Shown: positions 33,477-42,147 of the stretch, in pieces | How positions within the stretch are numbered: position 1 is the first letter of the stretch | Layout: each line of letters starts with the position of its first letter | DNA from: Lachnospiraceae bacterium | Lineage (GTDB): Bacteria > Bacillota > Clostridia > Lachnospirales > Lachnospiraceae | Direction: 5' to 3' | Assembly (NCBI GenBank): GCA_022794255.1 | Contig: JAAWEL010000061.1 | Span: 1 to 45,878, forward strand | Length of the DNA stretch: 45,878 nt | Notes under the pieces: generated by a model | Database searches by the model: none | Told to the model about the DNA's origin: nothing | What the model saw: only the letters and a program-made list of their open reading frames with translations | Program-made: the position numbers and the translations under genes

Positions 33477-33836
33477 ATGGAAGAGAAAAAGTTGTTTGAT
33501 GGTGAGTATCGCTTTATGGAGTTGGTTTGGAAGTATGAGCCGGTGCGCTCCATGGAGCTGGCAAGATTTTGCTTAGAGCAGTTAGGATGGAAGAAGTCTA
33601 CCTGCTTTACCGTGCTGAAAAAGCTTTCGGAGCGGGGATTTGTGAGAAATGACATGGCTGTGGTGACTGCCATAGTAAAGCGGGAGGAAGTCCAAAGGCA
33701 GGAGAGCAAGGCAGTGGTGGATAAAAGTTTTGGGGGTTCTCTGCCTGCTTTTGTCACAGCATTTTTGTCAGACAGAAAGCTGACAAAAGAGGAGGCCAGG
33801 GAACTTCGCACAATGATAGAAAAGGCGGTGGAGTGA
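33477..33836 (+). CDS. BlaI/MecI/CopY family transcriptional repressor
   Basis: This 119-residue winged-helix repressor matches the Penicillinase_R family: EYRFMELVWKYEPVRSMELA at the N-terminus, then KKSTCFTVLKKLSERGFVRND (the recognition helix and wing, split here into KKSTCFTVL and KKLSERGFV). The C-terminal half forms the dimerisation part, where the partner protease would cause cleavage. ATG 33477 follows GAGGCGAG; an ATG at 33438 would add 13 residues but has no ribosome binding site. The stop overlaps the M56 gene (TGATG). Confidence 0.92.
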   Translation: MEEKKLFDGEYRFMELVWKYEPVRSMELARFCLEQLGWKKSTCFTVLKKLSERGFVRNDMAVVTAIVKREEVQRQESKAVVDKSFGGSLPAFVTAFLSDRKLTKEEARELRTMIEKAVE

Positions 33837-36223
33837 TGGAGGGATTGATGATCCGGCTTTTGAATATGAGCTTTGCGGCAGGATGTACGGTGCTGATTGT
33901 GCTGGTTTTGCGGCTTTTTTTAAAAAAACTGCCAAAGAAATATTCTTACGGTCTTTGGCTGATTGTGCTGTTTCGGTTTTTCTGTCCGGTGGTGATTCCT
34001 TCTTCCCTTTCTCTATTTCCAGTCAATCCGGAGCCTGTGAGCCAGGAGATTGTCTATAAGGCAGAACCAGAGATTCAGACAGGGGTGATCTGGGTGGACC
34101 GGGCAGTAAATAACACAATAGGAGAAAGCCTTGGTGGAAAGGATCCGTCCAATTCTGTAAATCCGATACAAATCTGGCTTTTTGGGGGATTTGTCTTGTG
34201 GCTTTTGGGACTGGTGTTCTTTTTAGGATTTCATTTATGGCAGTTTACCAGGCTGAAAAGAAATGTGGCAGAGGCTGTGCTGGCGCAGGATGTCTCAGGG
34301 GACAGAAAAGCTTTAGCGGCAGGGAGCGTGAGGATCTTGGAGTCAGATCAGATTGACGGGGCGTTTGTTCTGGGAATAATCTGTCCGGTAATCTACCTTC
34401 CTGCCGGTTTGGAGGGAACTGTCAGAGAGTTCATCTTAAAGCATGAGAAGGTGCATATTGGCAGAGGTGATTATCTGGTAAAGATGATGGGGCTTTTGGC
34501 GGTAGCTGTACATTGGTTTAATCCCCTGGCGTGGGTAGGATTTCGCATCATGTGCGGGGATATGGAGATGTCTTGTGATGAGGAAGTGCTAAGAAGAGTG
34601 GAAGGAGACCAGCGCAAGGAGTATTCCCGGGTGCTTTTGGAGCAGACGGTGGGGAAAAGCGATCTTATGCTTCCGCTGGCTTTTGGCAAAAACCATACGT
34701 ATCAGCGTATTTGCAATATTCTTGCGTATCATAAGCCGAAGGCAATATTTACCCTGGCTGCCGTAGGGATTTTGACTGTTGCAGGGATAGGGCTGATAAC
34801 CAGCCCGAAAAAGAATGAGGGGGCTATGGAGGAAAAAGACAAAACATCGGTCTCTATTATCGGGGGTGCAGATGGACCCACCAGTATTTTTGTGGCAGGA
34901 AAAACAGAGGGTGGCAGGGAAGAGCCTATATGGCAGAGGGAACGTCCGGATTCTGCATGGCTGGCATCGGTTGAGATTGAAAGGCCGGAGAATGAAAATG
35001 TGCTTTCATCGGTGTACTTGGATTTTGCGTCTGAGACAGCGCTGATATTCCATGGGGATTTTGGACTTTTTTCTTTTGAAAAGACAGAGGAAGGAAAATG
35101 GAAGCAGCAGATTTTTGTAAAGGATGTGGATACAGGGCAAAAGCTGGCGGATGCTTTGGAGCTGGTGGCGTCAAATGAGCTTCAGATGAACAGGGATTCT
35201 GTCACAAAGGAGGAGGCTTTTTATCTGACGGATGCATCGGGAAAGAGCTATGAAGAAAGTAAAAGGGGAGAAAACTTCCAGATCACCGATTATGATGTGG
35301 CTAAAATGACAAATGGGAAGATCGCTTTGGTGGGTACGGCTTCATCGGCCAGTGAAAATTCCGGGCGGCTGATCGATCTGTATTATGGATATTATGATCC
35401 GGGGGAGCAGATTTTAAAACAGGTATTCCTGTTTTTGGGAGATGGTGAGGAGATCCAAAATCCAAGAGGGGAGGTCAGCGAAGGCCGCTGGCTTTTTGAG
35501 AGAGAGGGATTTGACTACTATCTGCGCACCCCCCAAAAGCTTTTGGATATGGAAAACACAGATGGAAGAAACGAAGGATTCCGCTATCATATCCCCTATG
35601 GGCGGATGGAGCTGGCGAGAAGCAGGAAAGGTGAGGATCAGCTGTTGGACAGTCTGGTCTATTTAGATCAAACAGAGCAAAATGGCGTGACATTGACTGA
35701 GGATCGGATAATTTATCAGGGGTTCGAAGAGGCCAGCGTACTGAGCGTCAAACATCCTGTGGCAGTCAGTATTCATTTAGACGGCAGGGATCGCAGGGTG
35801 TCAAAAGCTCTATACGGAGTTACAAGAGGTTTATGTTATGCAGACGGATATCTTTACTATGAGGGATGGACCAATGACAGTAAGTTTCCGGTTCCTCTTA
35901 TGCGGGTAAGACCGGACTTCAGGGATGAGGAACAAATAGGCCAGCTGCCGGGAAGTCTGGTTTGTGTCAGGGATGGAGGCGCCTGCCTTTTTATGGACTG
36001 GGAGAAAAAGCGTATTATGGTAAGCTCGGTGGATAAGCTGGGGGAATCAGAGGCGTACTGGGAATATTTAGGAAGTGAGGATGTGGGAAGAAGCGAGAAA
36101 TGTACTATGAAAAATATGGGAAACGGGAACTTAAAGATCACATTAGAGGCAGTGGAGGAGCCGTTTTACCGGGAAGAGTACTGGCTGATCCCTCCTATTG
36201 ATATGTGGGAGGAAGATTTTTAA
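33836..36223 (+). CDS. M56 family (BlaR1-like) membrane metalloprotease with non-penicillin-binding sensor
   Basis: This 795-residue protein resembles BlaR1/MecR1 in its first 320 residues: helices at about 5-28, 40-58, 112-132 and 305-322, and the zinc protease motif HEKVH at 203-207 on the cytosolic face. After the last helix comes SIIGGADGPTSIF (340-352), a motif also seen in sodium-pumping decarboxylase beta subunits. The external 430 residues do not contain the SxxK or KTG motifs of a penicillin-binding sensor. They look beta-rich (LIDLYYGYYDPG, LCYADGYLYYEGW), perhaps a propeller. It probably senses an unknown signal and inactivates the BlaI-type repressor. Confidence 0.88.
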   Translation: MEGLMIRLLNMSFAAGCTVLIVLVLRLFLKKLPKKYSYGLWLIVLFRFFCPVVIPSSLSLFPVNPEPVSQEIVYKAEPEIQTGVIWVDRAVNNTIGESLGGKDPSNSVNPIQIWLFGGFVLWLLGLVFFLGFHLWQFTRLKRNVAEAVLAQDVSGDRKALAAGSVRILESDQIDGAFVLGIICPVIYLPAGLEGTVREFILKHEKVHIGRGDYLVKMMGLLAVAVHWFNPLAWVGFRIMCGDMEMSCDEEVLRRVEGDQRKEYSRVLLEQTVGKSDLMLPLAFGKNHTYQRICNILAYHKPKAIFTLAAVGILTVAGIGLITSPKKNEGAMEEKDKTSVSIIGGADGPTSIFVAGKTEGGREEPIWQRERPDSAWLASVEIERPENENVLSSVYLDFASETALIFHGDFGLFSFEKTEEGKWKQQIFVKDVDTGQKLADALELVASNELQMNRDSVTKEEAFYLTDASGKSYEESKRGENFQITDYDVAKMTNGKIALVGTASSASENSGRLIDLYYGYYDPGEQILKQVFLFLGDGEEIQNPRGEVSEGRWLFEREGFDYYLRTPQKLLDMENTDGRNEGFRYHIPYGRMELARSRKGEDQLLDSLVYLDQTEQNGVTLTEDRIIYQGFEEASVLSVKHPVAVSIHLDGRDRRVSKALYGVTRGLCYADGYLYYEGWTNDSKFPVPLMRVRPDFRDEEQIGQLPGSLVCVRDGGACLFMDWEKKRIMVSSVDKLGESEAYWEYLGSEDVGRSEKCTMKNMGNGNLKITLEAVEEPFYREEYWLIPPIDMWEEDF

Positions 36224-36239
36224 CACATGTAAAAAAGTC

Positions 36240-36268
36240 TTTTCATACACATGGATTTATAATATTAT
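36240..36268 (+). promoter_or_regulatory. Possible promoter of citXG-citC
   Basis: TTTTCA (36240-36245), 17 bases, TATTAT (36263-36268). A second TATAAT-like element overlaps it. GGAACGTTTCC at 36296-36306 resembles the core of a catabolite-responsive element and lies about 28 bases downstream of the -10, where it could block transcription; this is a weak match. Confidence 0.5.
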
Positions 36269-36339
36269 AGAAAGTAAAAACAGCTTCTGTTAATCGGAAC
36301 GTTTCCCTTACGATGGCAGTGAGGCAGAAAGGATATTAC

Positions 36340-37695
36340 ATGGAACATCAAATAACCCTAACAGAAATGCTTGACGCAAGGGAACGCCGGGTATTTAAAC
36401 AGCAGGAGCTGCTTGCAAAATACCAGATGCCAATGATATGCTTTACCATGAATATTGCAGGCCCTGTAAAAAATAATCCCCTGATCAGGAAGGGCTTTGA
36501 ACTGGGAAAGCAGTACGTAAAAGAACAGCTGGATTCTTTGAAAATCACACCCGTTTATTTTGCAGAAATCAATGAGCCTACAGGGAATGAAGCCTATTAT
36601 CTCCTGGATATGGATCCTGCTCTTATCAAAGAAATCACCTGCGGGATTGAGGATGGCTCGAATCTGGGCAGATTATTTGACATGGACGTGTTGAAAATAA
36701 CAGGAGAGAAGATGGAGCGCGCTGAATCGGGACTTATGCCCCGCTTGTGCCTTATTTGCGACAGACCTGCAAAGGAATGCTCCCGCAGCCGCATCCACAG
36801 TGTGGAACAGCTTCAGGCAAAAACCAGGGAGATATTAAATCAGGCCATAGAAAAAGAGGACAGCTGTCATGCAGCCCAAATGGCGTGCAGAGCTCTTCTT
36901 TATGAGGTTTGCACCACACCAAAGCCAGGGCTGGTGGACCGGGAGGGAAATGGAAGCCACAAGGATATGGATATTTTTACCTTTATGGACAGTGCCAGTG
37001 CTCTGTGGCCCTATTTTGAGACATGTACACGGATCGGAATACAGACAAAGGACCAGCCGGCCGAACAGACCTTTCGGCAGATTCGCTTTGCAGGGAGAAG
37101 AGCAGAGGCATCCATGCTTTCAGCAACCAGGGGAGTCAACACTCACAAAGGCGCCATTTTTTCTGTAGGCATCCTCTGTGCTGCCCTTGGACGTCTGGAA
37201 AGAGAGAAATGGCGGAGGCCGGATATTGTTCTAAATGAATGTGCTGCCATGACAAAGGGACTGGTTGCAGCTGATTTTGCCGGATTGACAGAAGAGTCAG
37301 CCATCACCATAGGGCAAAAGCTTTATCTGTATCATCGCATTACCGGGGTGCGGGGACAGTTGGAGGAAGGGCTCCCTGCTGTGAGAAATGCAGGGCTTCC
37401 TGCTCTGAAGGAAGGGATTGCCCGGGGAATGAGCATCAATGATGCCGGCTGCAGCACACTTCTTGCGCTGATCACTGCTGCAACCGATACCAATCTAATC
37501 GCCCGCAGTGATCTTTCCACTCAGCAGGAAACCGTGGAAAAGTTAAAAAATCTGCTGGCTGATTGCGCTTATCCAGACAAGGAGATCTTACGCCGACTGG
37601 ACAGAGAATTTACAGAAAAAAATCTTTCTCCCGGAGGAAGTGCCGATTTGCTGGCAGTGTGTTATTTACTGTTTTTTTTAGAAAGGGAGGGGTAG
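36340..37695 (+). CDS. citXG: CitX-CitG fusion: citrate lyase prosthetic group synthesis and transfer
   Basis: This 451-residue protein joins two activities. Residues 1-165 resemble CitX, which attaches the phosphoribosyl-dephospho-CoA group to the lyase acyl carrier subunit (GRLFDMDVL, RLCLICDRPAKECSRSR). Residues about 170-451 resemble CitG, which makes the triphosphoribosyl-dephospho-CoA precursor from ATP and dephospho-CoA (YEVCTTPKPGLVDREGNGSH, GVNTHKGAIFSVG, SINDAGC). Fused CitXG proteins are known in some bacteria. ATG 36340 follows AAAGGA. The next gene, one base later, is citC, but no citD, citE or citF is present in the window. Confidence 0.92.
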   Translation: MEHQITLTEMLDARERRVFKQQELLAKYQMPMICFTMNIAGPVKNNPLIRKGFELGKQYVKEQLDSLKITPVYFAEINEPTGNEAYYLLDMDPALIKEITCGIEDGSNLGRLFDMDVLKITGEKMERAESGLMPRLCLICDRPAKECSRSRIHSVEQLQAKTREILNQAIEKEDSCHAAQMACRALLYEVCTTPKPGLVDREGNGSHKDMDIFTFMDSASALWPYFETCTRIGIQTKDQPAEQTFRQIRFAGRRAEASMLSATRGVNTHKGAIFSVGILCAALGRLEREKWRRPDIVLNECAAMTKGLVAADFAGLTEESAITIGQKLYLYHRITGVRGQLEEGLPAVRNAGLPALKEGIARGMSINDAGCSTLLALITAATDTNLIARSDLSTQQETVEKLKNLLADCAYPDKEILRRLDREFTEKNLSPGGSADLLAVCYLLFFLEREG

Positions 37696-37696
37696 T

Positions 37697-38740
37697 ATGT
37701 CAGAATATACGATTTCACAGGTTCATCCCACAGATAGGCGAAGCCTTTCTCAGATTGACAGACTTTTGGAGCAGGAAGGGATCCGGAGAGACTCCAATCT
37801 GGACTACATCTGCGCCATGTATGATGAAGATTATCAGATCATTGCCACCGGAAGCTGTTTTGCCAACACCCTGCGCTGCTTTGCTGTCAGCAGTGCCCAT
37901 CAGGGAGAGGGGCTTCTCAATCAGATCATTACCCATCTGATGGATATTCAATATCAGAGGGGGAATCTGCACCTATTTCTTTACACGAAAATAAATTCGG
38001 CAAAATTTTTTCGGGATTTGGGATTTTATGAAATCGCAAGAGTGGATGACACGCTGGTATTTATGGAGAACCGCAAAACAGGCTTTGAGGAATATCTGTC
38101 TGGCCTGGCTGAGACAAAGACAGACGGGCTCAGCGCTGCTCTGGTTATGAATGCCAATCCCTTTACCCTGGGGCATCAATACCTTGTGGAGAAGGCCGCG
38201 GCTGAGTGTGATACCCTTCATCTGTTTGTTGTCAGTGAGGATGCCAGTCTGGTTCCCTTCCCTGTGCGCAAAAAGCTGGTGGTTGCAGGTACGTCCCACC
38301 TGCCCAATGTGATCTGCCATGACAGCGGTCCTTACATGATCAGCAATGCCACCTTTCCCAGCTATTTTTTAAAAGATGAGGTGTCTGTGATAAAGGGTCA
38401 TGCCAGTCTGGATTTGATTGTTTTTACCAGGATTGCAAAGGTTTTATCTGTTACCCGCCGCTATGTGGGAGAGGAACCTTTAAGCCAGGTGACGGGAATC
38501 TATAATACGATCATGTCTGCACAGCTTCCTCTGGCGGGGATTGACTGTGAGGTAGTACCCCGGAAGCAGACGGAAGGAAAGCCGATCAGCGCTTCCGGGG
38601 TACGACAGCTTCTTCAGAAAAAGGACTTTACTGCCCTTGAGATGCTTGTCCCGGCCACTACGCTTGACTATTTTAAAAGTGAGGAGGCGGCGCCTGTTAT
38701 AGACCGGATTTGCAGATCTGGTGATGTGGTACATTATTAG
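37697..38740 (+). CDS. citC: [Citrate (pro-3S)-lyase] ligase
   Basis: This 347-residue enzyme acetylates the lyase prosthetic group with acetate and ATP, switching citrate lyase on. The N-terminal 140 residues form a GNAT-like domain (CFAVSSAHQGEGLLNQII). The C-terminal half is a nucleotidyltransferase with NPFTLGHQYLVE (HxGH-type motif) and ISASGVRQLL. The length fits CitC. It begins one base after citXG with a strong AAAGGGAGGGG ribosome binding site. A phosphoesterase gene follows rather than lyase subunits. Confidence 0.93.
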   Translation: MSEYTISQVHPTDRRSLSQIDRLLEQEGIRRDSNLDYICAMYDEDYQIIATGSCFANTLRCFAVSSAHQGEGLLNQIITHLMDIQYQRGNLHLFLYTKINSAKFFRDLGFYEIARVDDTLVFMENRKTGFEEYLSGLAETKTDGLSAALVMNANPFTLGHQYLVEKAAAECDTLHLFVVSEDASLVPFPVRKKLVVAGTSHLPNVICHDSGPYMISNATFPSYFLKDEVSVIKGHASLDLIVFTRIAKVLSVTRRYVGEEPLSQVTGIYNTIMSAQLPLAGIDCEVVPRKQTEGKPISASGVRQLLQKKDFTALEMLVPATTLDYFKSEEAAPVIDRICRSGDVVHY

Positions 38741-38761
38741 TGCTTTAAAGTGGAGAGAGAA

Positions 38762-39550
38762 ATGAAAATATTGGTCATATCGGATATTCACAGTAACATA
38801 TGGGCGCTGGACAAGGTGCTGGAAGTGGAAGCTGGCTGGGATCGAATATGTTGTGCCGGAGATCTTGTGGATTATGGGACGGCACCTAAAGAGGTGATTA
38901 ATACCATGAGAAATATTCCCAATCTCTGGCTGGTAAAAGGAAATCATGATGTACATACAGTAAATACCTGGAGAGAGTACCGGCACAGCCATATAAAGCC
39001 ATGGGACTATAAGTGGGTGCATCATAATTGCGAGCGGCTGGATGAGGAGCAGATTGATTATTTGGATCATTTGCCAGAGCATCTGGTGTTTGAGGCGGAT
39101 GGCTGGGAATATCTGCTGCAGCACCAGTATGGGCCCTCCTATGAGGTGGTGGAGAGCAGATATCAGTTTGAGGAATATTGGAGAAAATATGGGAAACAGG
39201 TAAGTGAAGGGGTGGGAAGGCGGATGATTTTCGGACATTCCCACCGTCAATGTATTCATATACTAGAAGAGGATTGTTTATGGCTTAATCCGGGAAGCAT
39301 TTCCTACCGGAGGCCGGACGATCCGGATAAGACGGCTCATTATATGGTGATTGAGGATGGCAGGATTAGGATCAAACAAGTTCCCTACAACCGGAGCCAT
39401 TTGTTTTGGGAGGCGGTAAGCTTCCAGAAAATACATGGGATGATGGAGACGGAGCTTCAGGATTTCTACTTTTTCTTTGGAAATGCCAGGACATCCCGGG
39501 ATCCACTTTTGGAGGATGCTTCTGTTATATCCCCAGAAGAAGGAAAATAA
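38762..39550 (+). CDS. Metallophosphoesterase, YfcE/MJ0936-like
   Basis: This 262-residue cytosolic protein has the calcineurin-like blocks VISDIHSN, AGDLVDYG, VKGNHDVH and FGHSHRQ, with a further LNPGS near the end of the fold. No signal peptide is present, unlike the lipoprotein phosphoesterase at 5539. The substrate is unknown; relatives act on phosphodiesters or nucleotides. ATG 38762 follows GGAGAG; a GTG four codons upstream is possible. It lies 21 bases after citC and may be carried on the same mRNA. Confidence 0.9.
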   Translation: MKILVISDIHSNIWALDKVLEVEAGWDRICCAGDLVDYGTAPKEVINTMRNIPNLWLVKGNHDVHTVNTWREYRHSHIKPWDYKWVHHNCERLDEEQIDYLDHLPEHLVFEADGWEYLLQHQYGPSYEVVESRYQFEEYWRKYGKQVSEGVGRRMIFGHSHRQCIHILEEDCLWLNPGSISYRRPDDPDKTAHYMVIEDGRIRIKQVPYNRSHLFWEAVSFQKIHGMMETELQDFYFFFGNARTSRDPLLEDASVISPEEGK

Positions 39551-39567
39551 AAAGTATGTGAAGTCAA

Positions 39568-39585
39568 GGGGGCGTATCTGCCCCC
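39568..39585. terminator. GC-rich hairpin between convergent genes
   Basis: GGGGGC and GCCCCC form a 6-bp stem with a 6-base loop, 18 bases after the phosphoesterase stop. There is no long T-run on either strand, so it is a weak or bidirectional terminator candidate. Confidence 0.5.
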
Positions 39586-39633
39586 TGTTCTGCTGGAATA
39601 TTGCTGATTGAAATCAATAAAATGAAAATCTTT

Positions 39634-40518
39634 TTAAGCCAATAATCTCCCCACATCCAAAAGCCCCCATCCCTGCTGATTTTTGGGCAGTCCCAGATCC
39701 ACTGCCCGGTCCCGAAGGTGAAGCTTTACATCTCGGTTGCTCATCTCTGGATATTTTTCCAGCAGCAGTGCAATGGAGCCAGATACCAAAGGGGTTGCCA
39801 TGGAAGTGCCGCTTTTGCTGGTGTATTTTCCTCTCTGGTTTGCGCAGCTGATAATGGAAGCTCCGGGTGCCACGATATCGGGCTTGCAGATACAGGCATT
39901 GGTAGGGCCGCGGCCTGAGTAATCGATCATTCGACTGCCCAGAACATTGACCTCTTTGTGATCATCGGAACAGCCAACAGTGATTACCTTCCGGCTGATG
40001 CCGGGAGTGGTGATCGTGCCGCTTTTGGGCCCCATGTTCCCGGCAGCAACCACTACAACAAGGCCATCGTCCCAGGCTGCGTTGACACCGCGGACCAGAG
40101 CGGAGTTCTCACCCATATTTCGCCGGGAAAAAGAACCTACAGAGATGTTGACAATGCGGATATTCCATCGTTCCTTGTTTTCTCGGATCCATCGCAATCC
40201 AGCCAAAACATCCGAAGAATAGCCATTGCCCCGGCAGTCTAAGACCTTGATAGGAATCAGGTGGCAGCCAGGGGCAATTCCGCTGTAAAGACCATTTTCT
40301 GCTTTCCCGCTTCCTCCAATGATTCCGCAAACATGGGTGCCATGTCCGTTGTCATCATAGGGAGTTGATTGCCTTTGTACTACATCAAGAAAACCTGCGA
40401 TTCTATAGTCCAAGTCCTCATGAGGGAAACAGCCGGTATCCAGGACAGCGACTCCAATGCCTCTGCCGTCAAGACCTGCTGTATTTGTCCCATGAATACT
40501 AATTTTCGCCTGATTCAC
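39634..40518 (-). CDS. S8 family serine protease (subtilase) without signal peptide
   Basis: This 294-residue protein is a complete subtilisin-type catalytic domain. Asp27 (VAVLDTG), His59 (NGHGTH), the oxyanion Asn161 (AAGNMG) and Ser239 (SGTSMATP) are all present. The domain begins almost at once and there is no signal peptide or propeptide, so it should act inside the cell, like intracellular subtilisins, or leave by another route. It uses a GTG start with a poor ribosome binding site. No neighbour on its strand is present. An upstream start encoding a leader was looked for and not found. Confidence 0.93.
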   Translation of the reverse strand: MNQAKISIHGTNTAGLDGRGIGVAVLDTGCFPHEDLDYRIAGFLDVVQRQSTPYDDNGHGTHVCGIIGGSGKAENGLYSGIAPGCHLIPIKVLDCRGNGYSSDVLAGLRWIRENKERWNIRIVNISVGSFSRRNMGENSALVRGVNAAWDDGLVVVVAAGNMGPKSGTITTPGISRKVITVGCSDDHKEVNVLGSRMIDYSGRGPTNACICKPDIVAPGASIISCANQRGKYTSKSGTSMATPLVSGSIALLLEKYPEMSNRDVKLHLRDRAVDLGLPKNQQGWGLLDVGRLLA

Positions 40519-40811
40519 AAGAAAATACCTGTAGCTTTCTTATGTTTTTACTATTAGGGTATTCGGGATATGAGATGGGATTGACGATGGGACGAGTAAA
40601 ATTATCAGATAAAAAGATTATTGGCAAAATGTGCCCATGACATACATTGCCAGATTCACGATTTCGGCAGCTGTGGGAAGCACGGATATAGAGAATGGGA
40701 GCAATCTAAAAAATTACCGTCAGGAATCTTATTTTCCAAAAAGAAAGTAGTTGTCTGACCTGCACAGATGTATGATAATTTTAGATTTTTGTATAATTTC
40801 AATAAAAAGAC
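40519..40811. other. Divergent intergenic region between subtilase and ROK regulator
   Basis: This A/T-rich stretch holds no gene. TGGCAA (40622-40627) and TTGCCA (40647-40652) form an inverted repeat with inner arms ATGT and ACAT, a possible hairpin or operator. No clear promoter for the subtilase was found on the minus strand. Confidence 0.45.
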
Positions 40812-40840
40812 TTGCAAAAAACCAGGGAGAATGATATAAT
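40812..40840 (+). promoter_or_regulatory. Sigma-A promoter of the ROK regulator gene
   Basis: TTGCAA (40812-40817), 17 bases, perfect TATAAT (40835-40840). Confidence 0.87.
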
Positions 40841-40848
40841 CTTTTTAA

Positions 40849-40869
40849 TTAGTCCAGTGAACTTACTAA
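40849..40869 (+). promoter_or_regulatory. ROK-type operator
   Basis: TTAGT and ACTAA half-sites are 11 bases apart and centred just downstream of the expected transcription start. The outer sequence matches known XylR/ROK operators (TTAGT...ACTAA), so the regulator probably represses its own operon. Confidence 0.65.
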
Positions 40870-40887
40870 ATATCGGGAGATGGTTTT

Positions 40888-42084
40888 ATGATTAGCCAGC
40901 AGCTGATCAAATCAGCAAATAAAAAAGAACTCTATACCATGATTTCGGAGAATCCCGGTATTTCCCGGGCGCAGTTAGCTTCCTTGAGAAAGCTAAGCAA
41001 GACCACAGTATCGGCACTGGTGGAGGAGCTGATTCAGGAGGGATATATTATTGATGAGGGAGCGGTGGAGAGCAGAAGCCAGGGGCGCAGGCCCAACAGT
41101 CTGGTGATCAATGACCAGCGGGACTGTATTGTGGTGCTGAACTGGCGGAAGCGGATGATACAGACCGCTCTGGTGTCCGCATCCTTTGAGGTGGAGCTGG
41201 TGGAGGAGGCAGGGCCTGTACCTCTTCAGACGCCGGCAGAGATGATACGGGATCTGATTCATGATTTTGCAGAGAGGCATGGGAAGGGACGGCATATTCT
41301 GGGGATTTGCCTGATTGTGCCGGGGATTGTGGACAGTGAACGGAAGCGGGTTATTTCTATGGTGCTGCCTTTAGAGGAGGACAACCGGATTCTGGCGGAT
41401 TTAAGGCAGGAGATTGACAATTGTTATCCTCTTTCTGTGTTTAATGATACTGCCTGTTTTGCTTATGCGGAGAATGTATTTGGGGATGTGGATATCAACA
41501 ATTATGCTTATCTAAATATAAGTGAAGGGGTAGGTGCCAGCTTGATTCAAAACGGAACGATTCTCATGGGGGCCACCGGAATGGGGACTCAGTTCGGGCA
41601 TTTTTCTATTGACCGGAACGGAGCGCTTTGCAGCTGCGGGAACCGGGGATGTCTGGAAAACCGGATCGGGGAGATGGCATTGCGCAAGCGGGCAGAGGAG
41701 CGGGGAGCGTTAATGGAGTTTGAAGGTGTGGAGCAGATTCTTTTTAAGGATGTGGCTCAGCTGGCCGGGGAGGGAAAGCCAGGGGCATCTGCTCTTTTGT
41801 GTGACCTGGCGGATGATCTTAGTTTTGCCCTGGGAAATCTGATCACCATGTTTCATCCGGATACGATTATTATCGGTGGTATGGGGAGAAAGCTGGGGGA
41901 AGCGTATCTTAGCCGTATCCGGAGGAATTTAGGAGCAGTGGGCTTCCGGAAGTTTGTAGAGGATGTGGACATTCGCTTTACCAGGCTTAAAGAGGATGCC
42001 ATATTCCGGGGGGCAGCCAAGTATTATCTGGATACCCATTATAATTTTATGGAAGAGATGAGAGGGAAGCTGTTTCTGTATTAA
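40888..42084 (+). CDS. ROK family transcriptional regulator (XylR/NagC-like)
   Basis: This 398-residue protein has an N-terminal winged helix (about 5-70, ELYTMISENPGISRAQLA and SKTTVSALVEELIQEGYI) and a C-terminal ROK sugar-binding domain. FNDTACFAYAE holds the sugar-contacting Asp, and HFSIDRNGALCSCGNRGCLE (read to the Glu) is the zinc site. The kinase phosphate loop DxGGT is absent (VLNWRKR instead), so it is a sensor and not an enzyme. A sugar or sugar phosphate is the likely inducer. It leads the sugar transport locus and has a matching operator. Confidence 0.93.
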   Translation: MISQQLIKSANKKELYTMISENPGISRAQLASLRKLSKTTVSALVEELIQEGYIIDEGAVESRSQGRRPNSLVINDQRDCIVVLNWRKRMIQTALVSASFEVELVEEAGPVPLQTPAEMIRDLIHDFAERHGKGRHILGICLIVPGIVDSERKRVISMVLPLEEDNRILADLRQEIDNCYPLSVFNDTACFAYAENVFGDVDINNYAYLNISEGVGASLIQNGTILMGATGMGTQFGHFSIDRNGALCSCGNRGCLENRIGEMALRKRAEERGALMEFEGVEQILFKDVAQLAGEGKPGASALLCDLADDLSFALGNLITMFHPDTIIIGGMGRKLGEAYLSRIRRNLGAVGFRKFVEDVDIRFTRLKEDAIFRGAAKYYLDTHYNFMEEMRGKLFLY

Positions 42085-42147
42085 AAGAATATAAGACATC
42101 AGAGGTCTTGGCAGCCAAAGCACTGTGGGAGAAGAAAGGAGTGGGTT

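Noticed and set aside
33836..36223. Sodium-translocating decarboxylase subunit suggested by IIGGADGPT
   Set aside because: The rest of the protein has the M56 protease core and no decarboxylase membrane domain; only the short motif is shared.
38480..39259. 259-codon frame on the minus strand
   Set aside because: It spans parts of citC and the phosphoesterase gene in antisense; both sense genes have clear catalytic motifs.
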